Below, piece after piece: positions 37,861 to 49,187 of a DNA stretch of 64,000 bases. The notes beneath the pieces are model-generated. The model had not been told where the DNA came from. It was given only the letters and a program-made list of their open reading frames with translations, and did no database searches. Each line of letters starts with the position of its first letter. The first letter of the stretch is position 1. A program made the translations under genes and the position numbers. Source of the DNA: Branchiostoma floridae (taxonomy: Eukaryota > Chordata > Leptocardii > Amphioxiformes > Branchiostomatidae); NCBI RefSeq assembly GCF_000003815.2, contig NC_049986.1, positions 9,322,167 to 9,386,166 of the forward strand, in the 5' to 3' direction.

Positions 37861-38097
37861 GAATATTGGAGTTGAACACTAACAGTGGACTAGCCCCCTG
37901 CTGTATGGCCCTAAGCTCAATAGAAATAGAAATGGGCTCTATACACCTAGAAGTGTGGGACGGTTAGAACCTCAGAGGTGTAGACCTTGTTCACTAGTTA
38001 TTGTTGGAGGTCAGGGGTCAAACCCATGGGCTGAAACTCTAGCAGTATAAGATTTAAATGCTAACTCTCGTCTCTTTTCTCCCCTTCACCAAAATAG

Positions 38098-38295
38098 GCT
38101 TCTCTAACAAGAAAGAGGACGAGGGTGGGACCTGTCCAAGCTGGAAGGTATTTGAGAAGAGAGTCCGATATGGCATAAGGCGCATCGTGAAGACCCAGGT
38201 GTTCTACTGGGGTGTGATCTGCCTCGTATTCCTCAACACTATCTGCACTGCCATGGTTCACCACGGACAGGACCCTCTACTCACAAACTTCCTAG
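38098..38295 (+). CDS. CaV2 exon: end of I-II linker and IIS1
   Basis: Encodes GFSNKKEDEGGTCPSWKVFE, then KRVRYGIRRIVKTQVFYW and the IIS1 helix (GVICLVFLNTICTAMVHH), ending LLTNFL. Acceptor AAAATAG, donor GTCAGT; 198 nt, phase 1 to 1. RRIVKTQ-FYW is diagnostic of repeat II in CaV2. Confidence 0.95.
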
Positions 38296-38317
38296 GTCAG
38301 TATTTATTTTTATGTCA

Positions 38318-38740
38318 TACCTGTGACGCGAAAACGTTCGATACGGGTGTTCTGGACCGGGCCGTACGTTTCCGTATCGCACAGGTTTGAAAGGCGTATC
38401 ACACAGGCTCCATTCGAATAAATCGAACTGTTTTGAGTGGGCCGGTTGGCAATTCGAATACCTGATTCGGACGTTGGAACATTGCTGTTGCAACACTTAC
38501 AATGTTATTGTTCGAGGGCACCAAATTTGTTCAACTTCTGGTGCATTTTGCATCAAAACATGGGTTTTCTCAGGTGGGTATGACATAAATAAAATACAAC
38601 AAGGTGTATTCCGCATCACCCTCGGTCTCAGCCCTCCCGCGGGTCGGATCACCCTCCGGCCTTCGTGCGATCCGACCCGCGGTCGGGCTCATACCTTTGG
38701 TGATACGGAATACACCGTGTTGTATTCTATATATCTCACT
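38318..38740. mobile_element. Hairpin-bearing repeat element, copy 1
   Basis: Homologous to 46523-46910. Its 3-prime part, 38595-38725, is a near-perfect 60-bp-arm palindrome: CAAGGTGTATTCCGCATCAC ... GGTGATACGGAATACACCG, with core GGGTCGGATC / GATCCGACCC. No coding frame. Confidence 0.65.
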
Positions 38741-39404
38741 CTTACTATTGTGTACATTTTTTTTCTGCCTTGGGGTGGGCAAACTTATCTGTCTTTCCAG
38801 CCAGGGGCTGAATTACAAGGAGCTTGCAATAGGCAGGGTTAAATCGCAACGGTCTGGAGTGGCTGCACATTTAGCTGCAAGCGTTGTTTAAAGCTGTACA
38901 ATGAGGATGCCCATACTGTATGAAGGAAAGTCTACCCTTTTGCCCAGAGTGTCGGGAGGGAATTATAATGAATTTCAATTTCATTCCCTCCATTTTTTTC
39001 CATAAAAATGCTAACACTTAACTGGAACACCAGACTGTTCACAAACATGAGATTCAATTTGTACAATTGCCTATCATTCCCCACCAATTCCTATTGCATA
39101 CAAGTCAGATACATGGATGTGCAGTTAGCTTGCAGTTCTTGTAAGGACATGTACACCTGGTTGTTAAGTCGTGTGTAAAAACAGGGTGACAGTTTGAAAA
39201 ATCCATGCTGACAAACTGGTTGACAGAGGAAGGATTACAAGCCAGAGGGCTGCTTCAAGTCAGCATTTCAGAACTCTCTCTTACCCTAATACACATGCAT
39301 GTATCCAGGACCTCTCTCACCTTCCCAACATGTTTGATGTACTTGAATGTGTGTAGTGAGAAAGGATACAGAGTAACTGATGACACAATATTTGTCTACT
39401 AGTA

Positions 39405-40178
39405 TTTGGATTCCATGTCACAGTACAGAGAAATGTTTGAGGTACCTTGAACTGATGTTGCCAAACATAACAAAAAAGTCACACCTCTAGAGGCATTGGG
39501 AATACAGCACATTGCATAATTGCATATCCATTCCAATATGTTTTGAATAGTCTAGTAAGATGCAGTTTGATGTGTGCTTTGGGATAATGGTATTATGTAA
39601 CGTCATGTTTCGATCGGATGTCGCTGAGAAATATTTGACATACCCGGAACTGATATTGACAAACAGAACAAAAAAGTCACACCTCTAGAGGCATCATAAA
39701 TACAGCGCATGGCATATCTATTCCTATACATTTGGAATAGCACAATTAAGATGCATTTTCATGTGCTTTGGAATGATGTCGTGTAGTTGTGTAACATGGT
39801 GTTTGGATTGCACATCCCTTAAAAATATTTGACATACCCGTAACAGACACTGACAGACAGTGCAAAAAAGTCATACCTCTGGAAACCTACCATGTTGCTT
39901 GTTTATTTCAATACACTTGGAATGGCACTAGTAAGATGAAGTTTAATGTGTGCTTTGGGTTAATGGTGTTATGAAACATGTTTGAGTATGTCACTGAAAA
40001 ATAGTTGACATACCACGAAATGACATTGACGAACAGAACAAAAAAGTCACATCTCTAGGGGCTTTGGAAATTCAGCACATTGCATATATATTTCGATACA
40101 TTCGGAATACCAGAGCACCAGTGAGATGAGATCTAATGCATGTTTGGGGATAGTGGTGTTATGTAACTGATTCCGTGA
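39405..40178. repeat. Tandem array, unit about 190 bp, four copies
   Basis: Each unit includes AACAAAAAAGTCACACCTCT, ATACAGCACATTGCATA, ACATTTGGAATAGCAC, TAAGATGCAGTTTGATGTG and GCTTTGGGATAATGG. The array ends where the 0.9-kb element begins. Confidence 0.88.
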
Positions 40179-40179
40179 T

Positions 40180-41067
40180 GTAACATCTATTATCATAATA
40201 CCGGTACGTTTACGACGATTTCTCTAGCCATACTGATTTGACAAATTGTCAACGCATCATTTTCTCCAGTTACATGTTGCTGTTATAGGTTACCCTTGCC
40301 ACTTCTTCTGTGTAACTTTTCTACCACTCTTGTCCTGCTAAAAGCGTAATATCGTAATTGTAACACGCCGCGGAATTACACGGCGAACGGGCGCGTGGTT
40401 GGGAGGGGGTAAAAAATACCGGTAGGAAGAAACACGGCACAATTAACTTTTACATTTACATTTATACATCCTCTGATGTTCCTTCCTTTTCTGTCAGTAA
40501 ATGCATAAAACATAAACCTGCATGAGCATACAAAATGTCATGAGAAAACGGACGTATACTGTCAAGAATTTTCATTTAACTCCTGTCCGTCACAACCGCT
40601 ATGACGTAACACTTCACTGCTAGCGTAGATATAAAAATGGCGGGAAAATGGCTGCGTACGTTCAATTTTGCCCATTCAGCCGTAGATCCGGGCTATTATG
40701 CAACGGTTCCTCACACTTTTACATCAGTTGTAGGTCACCAACAGAAATTCAAGATTGTTGTTGAATCATGTTCGTCTTGTGCCGTGAGAATAGGTAATTA
40801 TGATCTATAAATTTGGCAATGAATGTGACAGTGTGTTCGTCCCACGACGAGCTGCCTACCCCGAAAAAGATACTGAAAACTTTTGGCCTTGTTGTCTTCG
40901 AATGCATTGTTATCGATGCTTTGTAAATGATGTATTGGACACCTAGATGTCTGAAGTGTGCACAGCTCAGAAATAACTATTGTTGCATGTGTAGATCTCT
41001 TTACGTTCCAGTATTTTTAATCTACCGGTATAAGTCTTACTACCGGTATTATGCCAATGCATGTTAA
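40180..41067. mobile_element. 0.9-kb TIR element, copy 2 (twin at 14250)
   Basis: Same orientation as copy 1, differing by scattered substitutions and a few short indels. The promoter-like cluster (ATGACGTAAC, TATAAAAATGGCGGGAAAAT at about 40600-40650) is unchanged. Confidence 0.8.
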
Positions 41068-41116
41068 CATGGAAGCGCTACCATAATTTCAGCACTAAGG
41101 TCAGTATCACACATAA

Positions 41117-41136
41117 GATAGATAGATAGATAGATG
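41117..41136. repeat. (GATA)n microsatellite
   Basis: Five AGAT/GATA units directly after copy 2 of the 0.9-kb element. Confidence 0.8.
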
Positions 41137-42480
41137 GTGTTTATTGGGAAATTGCAATGTCAGTGTTCTTTCTGCACTGAATTACATCCAATTTACAAAG
41201 GTTACAAGTTATCTAGATACAAAAAAAAACTTACACAGTCATATACAAACTATAAGTTGTAATACATGGTACACCAAAAAGGAGTTACTCAAAGAATTTT
41301 ATACAGTTATATAAAAAATAATCTTCAGTACTATTGCTATATATAAGTTAAAAACATGAGATTCCTCTGAGAGCAAGGTAGTGACATAGTACTTGATAGC
41401 TGTTTCAAGCATGCCACACACCACTCAAAGATGCAATCAGTGAGCGATGAAATGCCCCTCAACAACTAAGTCAGTATCATATATTTCTTGTTAGATTCAC
41501 ACAATGTAGCACTGAAAAACAGTAAGAGTTCTAAATAACAAGACCTGAAATACTTATGAAATCCAGTAATCAGTACCTTTATGGGCCAAATATATATATT
41601 ATACAAGGATTATAACACATATTGGCCAATAATGTCCAATCATAATTAATATCTGTATGCATTGTATCAATATCGACATATGTTTTGTATTCAACCCAGG
41701 CAGCAATTCCATTTTTCAGTACTCATAAACTTCCTGGAATTTGTTATTCATGACAACTGGAATGAAAGTACCAGGGGGTATTAAGCAACACCTTTACAAG
41801 GTTGATGGGCAATCAAGCAAAATCAGACATGCAAAAAAACTCAATTAGTCGTGCCACGAGAAGAGCGCCAATGTTTTGATTTGATTAGAAAGTGCATGAA
41901 CTCAGCATGTTGTCACTTGTCAAGATGTAAATAGATATAGTTTTGGATCATTATGAGGGAATCCTTCCATAATGCATTATGACAGTCTACTGCTTGTGTA
42001 AGAGATGTTATTGTGCTGGCTCAGGAATCCGGAATTACTCCCACAATAATCAGAAACTTCCATCAGTTATCATAAATTTACAGTTGACACATTTTCTGGC
42101 AAGTTATCAGAAAATCTTTTATATTGTAAGATGAATACCAATGATTGTGTTAATGGTAATGGAAAATGAATAAGCTTTTGATGGGGTCCAGTAAAGCAGG
42201 GAAATCTATTTCTACAAATGTACAACCTGTAAAAGCATATGATATAGGTTGGATGATTTTTAGAGAGAGCTTGTGGCTCATTCCTGAAGAAAATGCTGGC
42301 AAGACGTCAGAAAAGTGCACCATATTGTAAAATTCACCTCTTAACAGACACTTAGAGATGCAAACTTCTGTGCAATTTAAGGAAGCTAGTCCAGAATTTT
42401 TTAACTTTCTTGTTAAGTTCAGAGCTAGAATTGTTTCAAATTCGTTTCCAGGTGAATGATGGAATTGTTTCTGTTCTCAG

Positions 42481-42530
42481 ATTTTGTCAAGATTGGCTTT
42501 GTCTGCCTCTTCATACAAGAAATTAGTACA
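42481..42530 (+). pseudogene. Decayed tandem copy of the IIS2 exon
   Basis: ATTTTGTCAAGATTGGCTTT matches the first bases of the real exon at 42695 and is preceded by the same intron text (GATGGAATTGTTTCTGTTC, then CAG). The match is good for about 45 bases (DFVKIGFVCLFIQE), after which the copy has lost the rest of the exon; no donor in frame. Downstream, 42541-42620 matches 43078-43195, so the whole unit was duplicated. Confidence 0.75.
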
Positions 42531-42694
42531 TGTAAAAGAACACTCCGAATATCCCATTATGAACACCATGTGCAGCCTTTTGGTTTTTGAAGTTTTGTTT
42601 GTAATGGCTCAGGAAGGATCAAGCAGACTGTAAGTTCAAGGAGAAAGAATGCTGTAGCCAAGGGTTTCAATGATGGAATTGTTTCTGTTCACAG

Positions 42695-42807
42695 ATTTTG
42701 CCGAGATTGGCTTCCTCTGCCTCTTCATACTGGAAATGCTTGTGAAGATGTATGGGCTGGGTCCCAAACAGTACTTCAGATCAGCGTTCAACCGCTTTGA
42801 CTGTGCT
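42695..42807 (+). CDS. CaV2 exon: IIS2 to IIS3
   Basis: Encodes [20 protein letters not shown] (IIS2), [18 protein letters not shown]. Acceptor TTCACAG, donor GTAAGT; 113 nt, phase 1 to 0. The Glu-Met and Lys-Met-Tyr residues are the conserved S2 countercharges. Confidence 0.95.
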
Positions 42808-43586
42808 GTAAGTATGAAAACCATCTGAGAATGGTTTTATCCAGAACATGGGATATCAGAATTTTTCAGTAAGGTCTCACCAGTACAGTTTTGATGCCTA
42901 TCATAAATCTCTAAGCTTCTAACTAATCCTCATTTGGGATTGCATTCTTAACGCAAAAGTGGCACCTACATCAGCTACATGCTTCAGCAAGAAGCTGAAG
43001 TAAGAAGTAAGAAGCTCTAAGGAAGATGTCTGAAATGGCATCAAAACATAAGCAGAGGAGACTTTACTGGTCGAGTAAAATAAAACTCCAAATATCCTAG
43101 TATTAACACCATCTGTAGAACTCAAAATAAGATAACATCAAGTTTAGTTTTTGAGCCTTTTAGTTTTTAAAGTTTTGTTTGTAGTGTCTCAGGAGTCTCA
43201 CCAATGCAAAGTGTAAATGGTGTGAAATGAATTGGAAAATTGATTTACATAATTATTTAAACACTAATCTAAATTTGTACAGAACAAAAAGTTTTACCAA
43301 CAAGCTTTCAATTAGTCTTCTGATCCCTCTCAAGTTGGAATGACCCAAATTCTGTGTCACATGACCTGAAGAAAGTGTGATGTCATCAGTGGGTCATAGG
43401 TGCCTGGAAGTTGGCATTAGCCTGTTTCAGAGGAGTGAAAGAGGCCAAATATTTGTAGCAGATCCCATCAACCATTCATCAACTCCAACCCATGTACAGA
43501 ATTAGTGTATAGTCACTCTTTGTGATGTCAACTATTGTCTTGTACTTCATTTGAATATATGCTATTATACCATATGTTGTATTCAG

Positions 43587-43699
43587 GTCATCATTGGGAG
43601 CATATTTGAAGTGGTGTGGACTACCCTGAAACCAGGACAATCCTTCGGCATTTCAGTACTCCGAGCTCTTCGTCTCCTCAGGATATTCAAAGTAACAAA
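43587..43699 (+). CDS. CaV2 exon: IIS3 and IIS4 voltage sensor
   Basis: Encodes [20 protein letters not shown], then [18 protein letters not shown] with the S4 arginines and lysine at every third position. Acceptor TATTCAG, donor GTAAGG; 113 nt, phase 0 to 2. Confidence 0.96.
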
Positions 43700-43744
43700 G
43701 TAAGGAAATGAAGTCTAACATATAACATATAACACTATACAATA

Positions 43745-43985
43745 CACTGTATTACATTCATCCAGGGGTATCTCCAGCTTAAATTCTTTTCTGTCGCACT
43801 CATTGTTTGAAAGCTCATATTGTTAATTTACTAGAATGTTGAATCTGCCATTCTTAGCCTAGGAAGCTACATTTTCATCCATTTTGTGTCATGGAGGTCA
43901 GATTTTGGGGATGACATTTTTTCCTGTCTCAACAAGCAAATTTTTGTCCTGGGATGAAAAAAACGGGTGTTGGAGACAGCCTTGC
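43745..43985. repeat. Dispersed repeat shared with 15960-16115
   Basis: Shares GTATCTCCAGCTT, TGTCGCACTCATTGTTTG and related text. Ends GTGTTGGAGACAGCC, partly inverted to its start. Confidence 0.45.
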
Positions 43986-44093
43986 TTTTCATCAAACATT
44001 AACGTATTGGTAAAAAAGAATCTAACGTAGAATTCAGAGATTAAAGGAAAATAAAAAGCTTTGCCCATAATGTGTGTTATTACTGTGTTCCAG

Positions 44094-44225
44094 GTACTGG
44101 GGAGCGCTGAGCAATCTTGTAATTTCCCTGCTGAACTCGATGCGCTCCATCATCAGCTTGTTGTTCCTTCTCTTCCTCTTCCTGCTCATCTTTGCCCTTC
44201 TAGGGATGCAGCTGTTTGGAGGAGA
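44094..44225 (+). CDS. CaV2 exon: II S4-S5 linker and IIS5
   Basis: Encodes [20 protein letters not shown] and the IIS5 helix [20 protein letters not shown], ending FGG. Acceptor GTTCCAG, donor GTAAGT; 132 nt, phase 2 to 2. Confidence 0.96.
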
Positions 44226-44231
44226 GTAAGT

Positions 44232-44430
44232 AGCCAATCAGCTTCTAGCAATTAATGAGCCAATCAGCTTCTAGCAAACAATGAGCCAATCAACTTCTAG
44301 AAATCAGTGAGCCAGTCAGCTTTTAGCAATCATTTAGCCAATCACTTCTTAACAATTAATGAGCCAATCATTTTCTAGGAATCAGTGAGCCAATCACCTT
44401 CATGTAGTCAATGGGCCAATCACCATCAAG
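44232..44430. repeat. Minisatellite GAGCCAATCAGCTTCTAGCAAT, about seven units
   Basis: Unit of about 26-28 bases, beginning six bases after the donor of the IIS5 exon and decaying toward its 3-prime end. Confidence 0.9.
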
Positions 44431-44775
44431 TAACCAAAACTGTGTCCAAATAGAGCAACCAGTGTTTCAGTAACACAGGTAAAGGTGATAATACTTTGGG
44501 CTAACAATCATTCAATTGTTCTTGGCAGGTCCAAAGATGCAGTGTCAGTGGGTCTATGTTAATGAGATGACGTAATTGTTAGTGAGGTGATTCTTCAGTC
44601 AGTTTGAGATCTGGACTCAACCATGTTGGCTGTGACCTAAAAAGTGTTTCTCTGCTGTATGACCGTGCTTCATAGTTGTTCTGTCAGGGTCCTTTGGCCT
44701 GAATGGCATAGTTTGATAGTACTGTTGCTTGGGAAACCAAAAAGTGCTGTTGAAACCCTTTCCTGTCCTTTTCAG

Positions 44776-44848
44776 GTTCAACTTTGACGATGGCAGGCCC
44801 GCAAGCAACTTTGATACCTTCCCAATAGCATTGCTGACAGTATTCCAG
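44776..44848 (+). CDS. CaV2 exon: repeat II pore turret and helix
   Basis: Encodes [19 protein letters not shown] and LTVFQ. Acceptor CCTTTTCAG, donor GTATGG; 73 nt, phase 2 to 0. NFDTFP-A--TVFQ is the conserved repeat II pore helix. Confidence 0.95.
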
Positions 44849-44979
44849 GTATGGCACTGGATTCTTTATTGCCATTTGTAAATTTAAAGTGTGCACTTGA
44901 TGCTTTATGGTCCTTAGATCATAGTCAAAACTCTGGGTAAAGATAATTCTCTGACCTAATTCAAAGGAAGACATCTGCA

Positions 44980-45221
44980 GGTGCACTCTCACTGCACTTG
45001 TGTCATGCATCACTGTCGGGCTCAAAAGATACTCAATGAAATTCAGAAATAAAAAACGAACTTTTATTGTTCTCTCTTTGTGTATATTTGTCGTCCTCTA
45101 AGCCATACTTTTACATTTTATGCAATAACAAAACAAAACAGTGAAAAAATAACAAAACAGTGACGCAGTGAACAAATCCCACAGTGACGCTAACTTGACA
45201 CAAGTGCGGTGAGAGTACACC
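44980..45221. mobile_element. 0.24-kb TIR element
   Basis: Left end GGTGCACTCTCACTGCACTT, right end AAGTGCGGTGAGAGTACACC, inverted with two mismatches and continuing into TGTGTCA / TGACACA. Non-coding MITE, 120 bases before the next exon. Confidence 0.75.
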
Positions 45222-45343
45222 TTAATGTCCAGGACCTCCTTACAATAAAGGAGGTTGCTACCAAGTATTTAATACTGATTCAGAAGCACACTCAGTGAAC
45301 AGTAGAAGTGCATGGGACTGAGCGTTTGTTCTGTCGTTCACAG

Positions 45344-45464
45344 ATCTTGACCGGTGAGGATTGGAACGAGGTAATGTACGCTGCCATCAAGGCTAAGGGA
45401 GGAGTCAAAGGGCAGGGAATGATCTACAGCTCCTACTTCATCATTCTCGTCATGTTTGGCAACT
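45344..45464 (+). CDS. CaV2 exon: repeat II selectivity filter and start of IIS6
   Basis: Encodes [20 protein letters not shown], with the repeat II filter glutamate in GEDW, then [20 protein letters not shown]. Acceptor GTTCACAG, donor GTATCC; 121 nt, phase 0 to 1. Confidence 0.96.
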
Positions 45465-47020
45465 GTATCCTTCCCAGAATTACTTTAATTTTACTATTTT
45501 AGCAATTTTTCAGCCTACCTTCAGTTTGCTATTGAAGCCATTTTGCACCATATTAAATTTGATATGGAGTAACAAAGTTCGAAATTAATACCAGTGGGTC
45601 CATTTTGCTTGGTGCAGCTTAATTTCAAGTAACTTTTGAGGCGGAGTCTGAGTGTCTCACAAGCTGCCTAATGCTGTTTGCACCAAGGATCAAAAAAATG
45701 TTTACAACTATTATATAATTGTTAATCATACCAGAATGCAATGCTTTGAAAATGCCACATATTTTGGTATGCTCAGAGGTCTTTGGAGGATTTTTCCTCC
45801 AGATGTTCTTCTTCAGTGTGTGATTTCTTCCCATAAACAATCTTCAATCTGATTTTAATTGACTTTTAACTTTAAAAAATGTACTAACAACTAACAATTT
45901 CAAACATTGAAGTAATGACTTCACATGCAAAGATCAAGAGTGCTGCCTTGCACCTGTGAAATTCAAGGGCAACTTAATGTTAATGGCTGAGGCTACCTGC
46001 TCAGCAACCTGGCTGTAAAAAGTATAATTCTAAACCCTAGTTAGGTAGATGGGAGAAGGTTAAAGCATGACAGATGCACTTTGATATTTAGATCCTCGTT
46101 AATACTTCATACTACGCCGACCTTTGGGAACTCCAAGTTTAAATGTCATTAGTTTATTGACAGCCAAGGATTCGTCACCACAATGAAAACATAATCAGGA
46201 GGGTGACATTTACATTTCAGTGCAGCCTCTTTTCCTTCCCTGGAAAAAATTATGAAGTAGCTGTGACTTTTCTTGTAACATAAATTGTCATAATGTACAT
46301 AACCCCTTTCACACAATTATACATAATATAATATCACTTTTACCTTCATACATAATTATACGTAGAATCATTTGGCTATTATACATAATTATACATGCCC
46401 TTTTTACCATTATACATAATCGTACATGTCTTAAAAGTTAATGTAAAACTAACAGGCCATTTTGGTCCTAGAAGACAAAGAGGAAGAGGATATGTTAGGC
46501 AAACAATTACTTAATATGTCATATTTGGACGGTGAAAACGTTTGATACTTTTTTTCTGGACCAGATAATAACTAATAGGTTATCTCATGGGCTTCTACTG
46601 TTATCACATGGAATTAGATTAATTTGAATGCACTTTGAGTGTCCCATTGTCATTTATCGATTACTGGGTATGCATTGTTGGTACAATTTATGTTCCAGGC
46701 CTTAAAACTTTCACATAATGCATATTTTGCATTGAAACGTCATGTTTTCTTGCATGAAAATGACATGGATGAAGTACAACAAGGTGTATTCCACATCACC
46801 CTTGGTCCCAGCCCTCCTGCAGGTAGGATCACCCTCAGGCCTTCAGGCGATCCTATCCACTGTCGGGCTGGTGCCTTGGGTGATACGGAATACACAGTGT
46901 TGTATCCATTTATTCAGCTCCAACTCACACTGGGATCACCATTCTTTTAAGTGGTGGTCTTCTGGAACCAGGGAAAATTATAAGAGTCGATCTATGAAAG
47001 ATTCCTTGACCATCAAACAG
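45465..47020. other. Intron content, 1.6 kb
   Basis: A run of TATACATAATTATAC-type direct repeats at 46310-46430 and hairpin element copy 2 at 46523-46910. No exon. Confidence 0.5.
46523..46910. mobile_element. Hairpin-bearing repeat element, copy 2
   Basis: Homologous to 38318-38740. The palindrome (46775-46905) keeps CAAGGTGTATTCC-CATCAC and GGTGATACGGAATACAC; its core reads GGTAGGATC / GATCCTATCC. Confidence 0.65.
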
Positions 47021-47089
47021 ACACCCTGCTCAATGTGTTCTTGGCCATCGCTGTTGACAACTTGGCCAATGCCGAAGAAATTACAAAAG
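47021..47089 (+). CDS. CaV2 exon: IIS6
   Basis: Encodes (Y)[20 protein letters not shown] and TK. The split Tyr codon joins with the previous exon to give [20 protein letters not shown], the IIS6 gate. Acceptor CATCAAACAG is purine-rich for an acceptor; donor GTATGT; 69 nt, phase 1 to 1. Confidence 0.95.
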
Positions 47090-47778
47090 GTATGTCTAGT
47101 AAATAATCTGGTGTGGTAAAAAAGATCAATCAATCGATCAATCAACGAAAAATGGAATTCTTTGTCATGAAAAGTACAAAGCAATGTATTATAGATAAGC
47201 CAAATATCTGTTCCTCAAGCTGCACTGATATACAGATATTTCGGGTATCATCCACTACCTTTCATCAGAGTACAGTATATCTATTTATGAGAAGGTTGCA
47301 TGCCCTGACTATGAATTTATATGTAAAGGAGATGAATACCAAATGTATATACTCCTGACAAATAGGAAACAAAAGTAATACAAATTTAAGACAATATTGA
47401 TTCAGATGTAAATGAGTCAATTAGGTCCTGTTGTTTGAGTACAGGAGGTAATGTTGTCTTGCAGGGGGAGGGAGCACTTGTCAGGTGTTGGAAAGTTTGA
47501 TACGTATGGATCCTCTCCATGTCTAACCTTCATCAACATATCAAAACATATCATGTAGTAGAATGGACTCATTCCTCAGCTAACCGACATCTATTGCACC
47601 ACAGTCATCCTCAGTAAGACGTTTGTAGCCGCATAGTTTCAGTTTAAAAATTTTTACTCAGCCTGTTGGCCAAACCAGTTTTGTTGCATACAACTTCTTT
47701 GGTGGCTAGATGCTTCATCGACATATCAAATATCAAAGCTAATGGATGCTGATGTTACCACGTTTGCCACTCCTTCAG

Positions 47779-47896
47779 GCGATGTAGAAGAAGACGAGGA
47801 GAAAGCTAAAGCTCGAGAACAGAAGATTAAGGAGGAACTGAAAGATTTCAGCCCCACCTCTGGCCCTCCACATGGCCCTACCACCATTATAGCTTT
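47779..47896 (+). CDS. CaV2 exon: start of II-III linker
   Basis: Encodes GDVEEDEEKAKAREQKIKEE, then LKDFSPTSGPPHGPTTIIA. Acidic then charged helix, then Pro-rich. Acceptor TCCTTCAG, donor GTAAGT; 118 nt, phase 1 to 2. Confidence 0.92.
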
Positions 47897-48040
47897 GTAA
47901 GTCATCTTTTACCTTTTTCTTTCAAAACTCAATGTTAAACCGTATGTAGAACAAAATAGCCAGGGCTTTGCAAGGGCTTATAACTAATATAACTGACTGT
48001 TTGATTTTTAAGCAAATTTGAAGCAGATTTGAAGGTCGTC

Positions 48041-48255
48041 TGTAACGCTTGTTCACCTTTATCCGTGGGGTAACATATATATCTGTTGTTTTTAAAGACG
48101 GTATTTACCAAGTCGAAGGACTGTGCTTTATTTTGAAATATTTTGAAAATGTTGCAGTTTGCAGTCAATATCCATCAACTTGATATCCCTAGATACCCTG
48201 TTTTTACAAACAACGTATATAGGTTACCCCATGAATAAACGTAAACTGGTGTTAC
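48041..48255. mobile_element. 0.2-kb TIR element family A, copy 5
   Basis: Left end TAACGCTTGTTCACCTTTAT, right end TAAACGTAAACTGGTGTTA; inner GGGGTAACATAT / ATAGGTTACCCC. Confidence 0.7.
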
Positions 48256-48969
48256 TTATTTCTTTTGTAAGTGACCCATGAAATTGACAGGATGTTGTCA
48301 CGGTGCGGTGCCTGAGAAAGTTTACATTTCATAATAATTCCAAAGGGGCCTGTAGCAAATAATTAAATTACGCAATGACCTTTTATGGGTAATTTGTCAC
48401 ACAGAACATTGCTGACACTCCCCAAATTTTAAAGCTGTTAGCTAAAAGTCCTTGCAAAGCTCAGACTATTTTTACCCTGAGTGTCAATGTGTATGAGAAA
48501 GTGTCACTATACCTCTGCCAATAGTCCAATGTACAGTGTAAGCAATGTTGCAAGTATTCATTTCATATTTATAGGCCAAACTGATTTAATTATATGGATG
48601 ACATCTTGCAAAGAAAAAAAATTAGCAAAAAAAAGTTGCATTTATTATGAAATAAACAGGTCAGGAAGGTGGAACAAATGATGCAAAAACACAGAAAATT
48701 TTGCAATTCACAGCATAATGTATGTGCTCATTTTGCAGTTGATGTATAGGTACAATTTCCAGTATGGTTGAAAATGTTTTCATGGGGGGAACAGACAACA
48801 ATATTAATAATATATTGATGCTCTTCAGAAATTGTCATCCATGCAATCGAATTAGCTTAGCCTATTGCTATATTTATCCAATCAGAAAGTAAATTCAGAA
48901 AAAAGTTTTGCACAAACTTTCTGCCTGAAAATTACTGTCAGAAAAATTAAAGACTTCTTTTAGGGATTC

Positions 48970-49187
48970 TTAACGCTGGTTCACCTTTATTTGCAGGGTA
49001 GCCTATATCCGTTGTATTAAAAAATAAATCATTTAGGGATTTCAGGTTGACAGACTCAGTGGTTCGAATTGCAATATTTCGAATACATCACAATTTGACA
49101 CCACCGTCCATCGACTTGATATCTCTATAGATACTAAAATGATGAACGCAACGGATATAGGTTACCCCGCAGGTGAACCAGCGTTAT
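48970..49187. mobile_element. 0.2-kb TIR element family A, copy 6
   Basis: Left end TTAACGCTGGTTCACC, right end GGTGAACCAGCGTTATA; inner CTATATCCGTTGT / GCAACGGATATAG. The best-preserved ends in the window. Confidence 0.75.

Larger units (their letters stand above)
35075..38097. other. Intron content, 3.0 kb
   Basis: Holds a GTGCAGGTAA inverted repeat (36522-36590), a CpG-rich patch (36840-37270) with no supported gene, a transposon end (37425), a palindrome TCGGCCTGAAGGCCG near 37632 and a tRNA-like SINE fragment (37741). Confidence 0.5.
38296..42694. other. Intron content, 4.4 kb
   Basis: Filled largely by repeats: a hairpin element (38318-38740), a 190-bp tandem array (39405-40178), copy 2 of the 0.9-kb element (40180-41067), a GATA microsatellite (about 41117) and a decayed copy of the next exon (42481). 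Confidence 0.6.
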
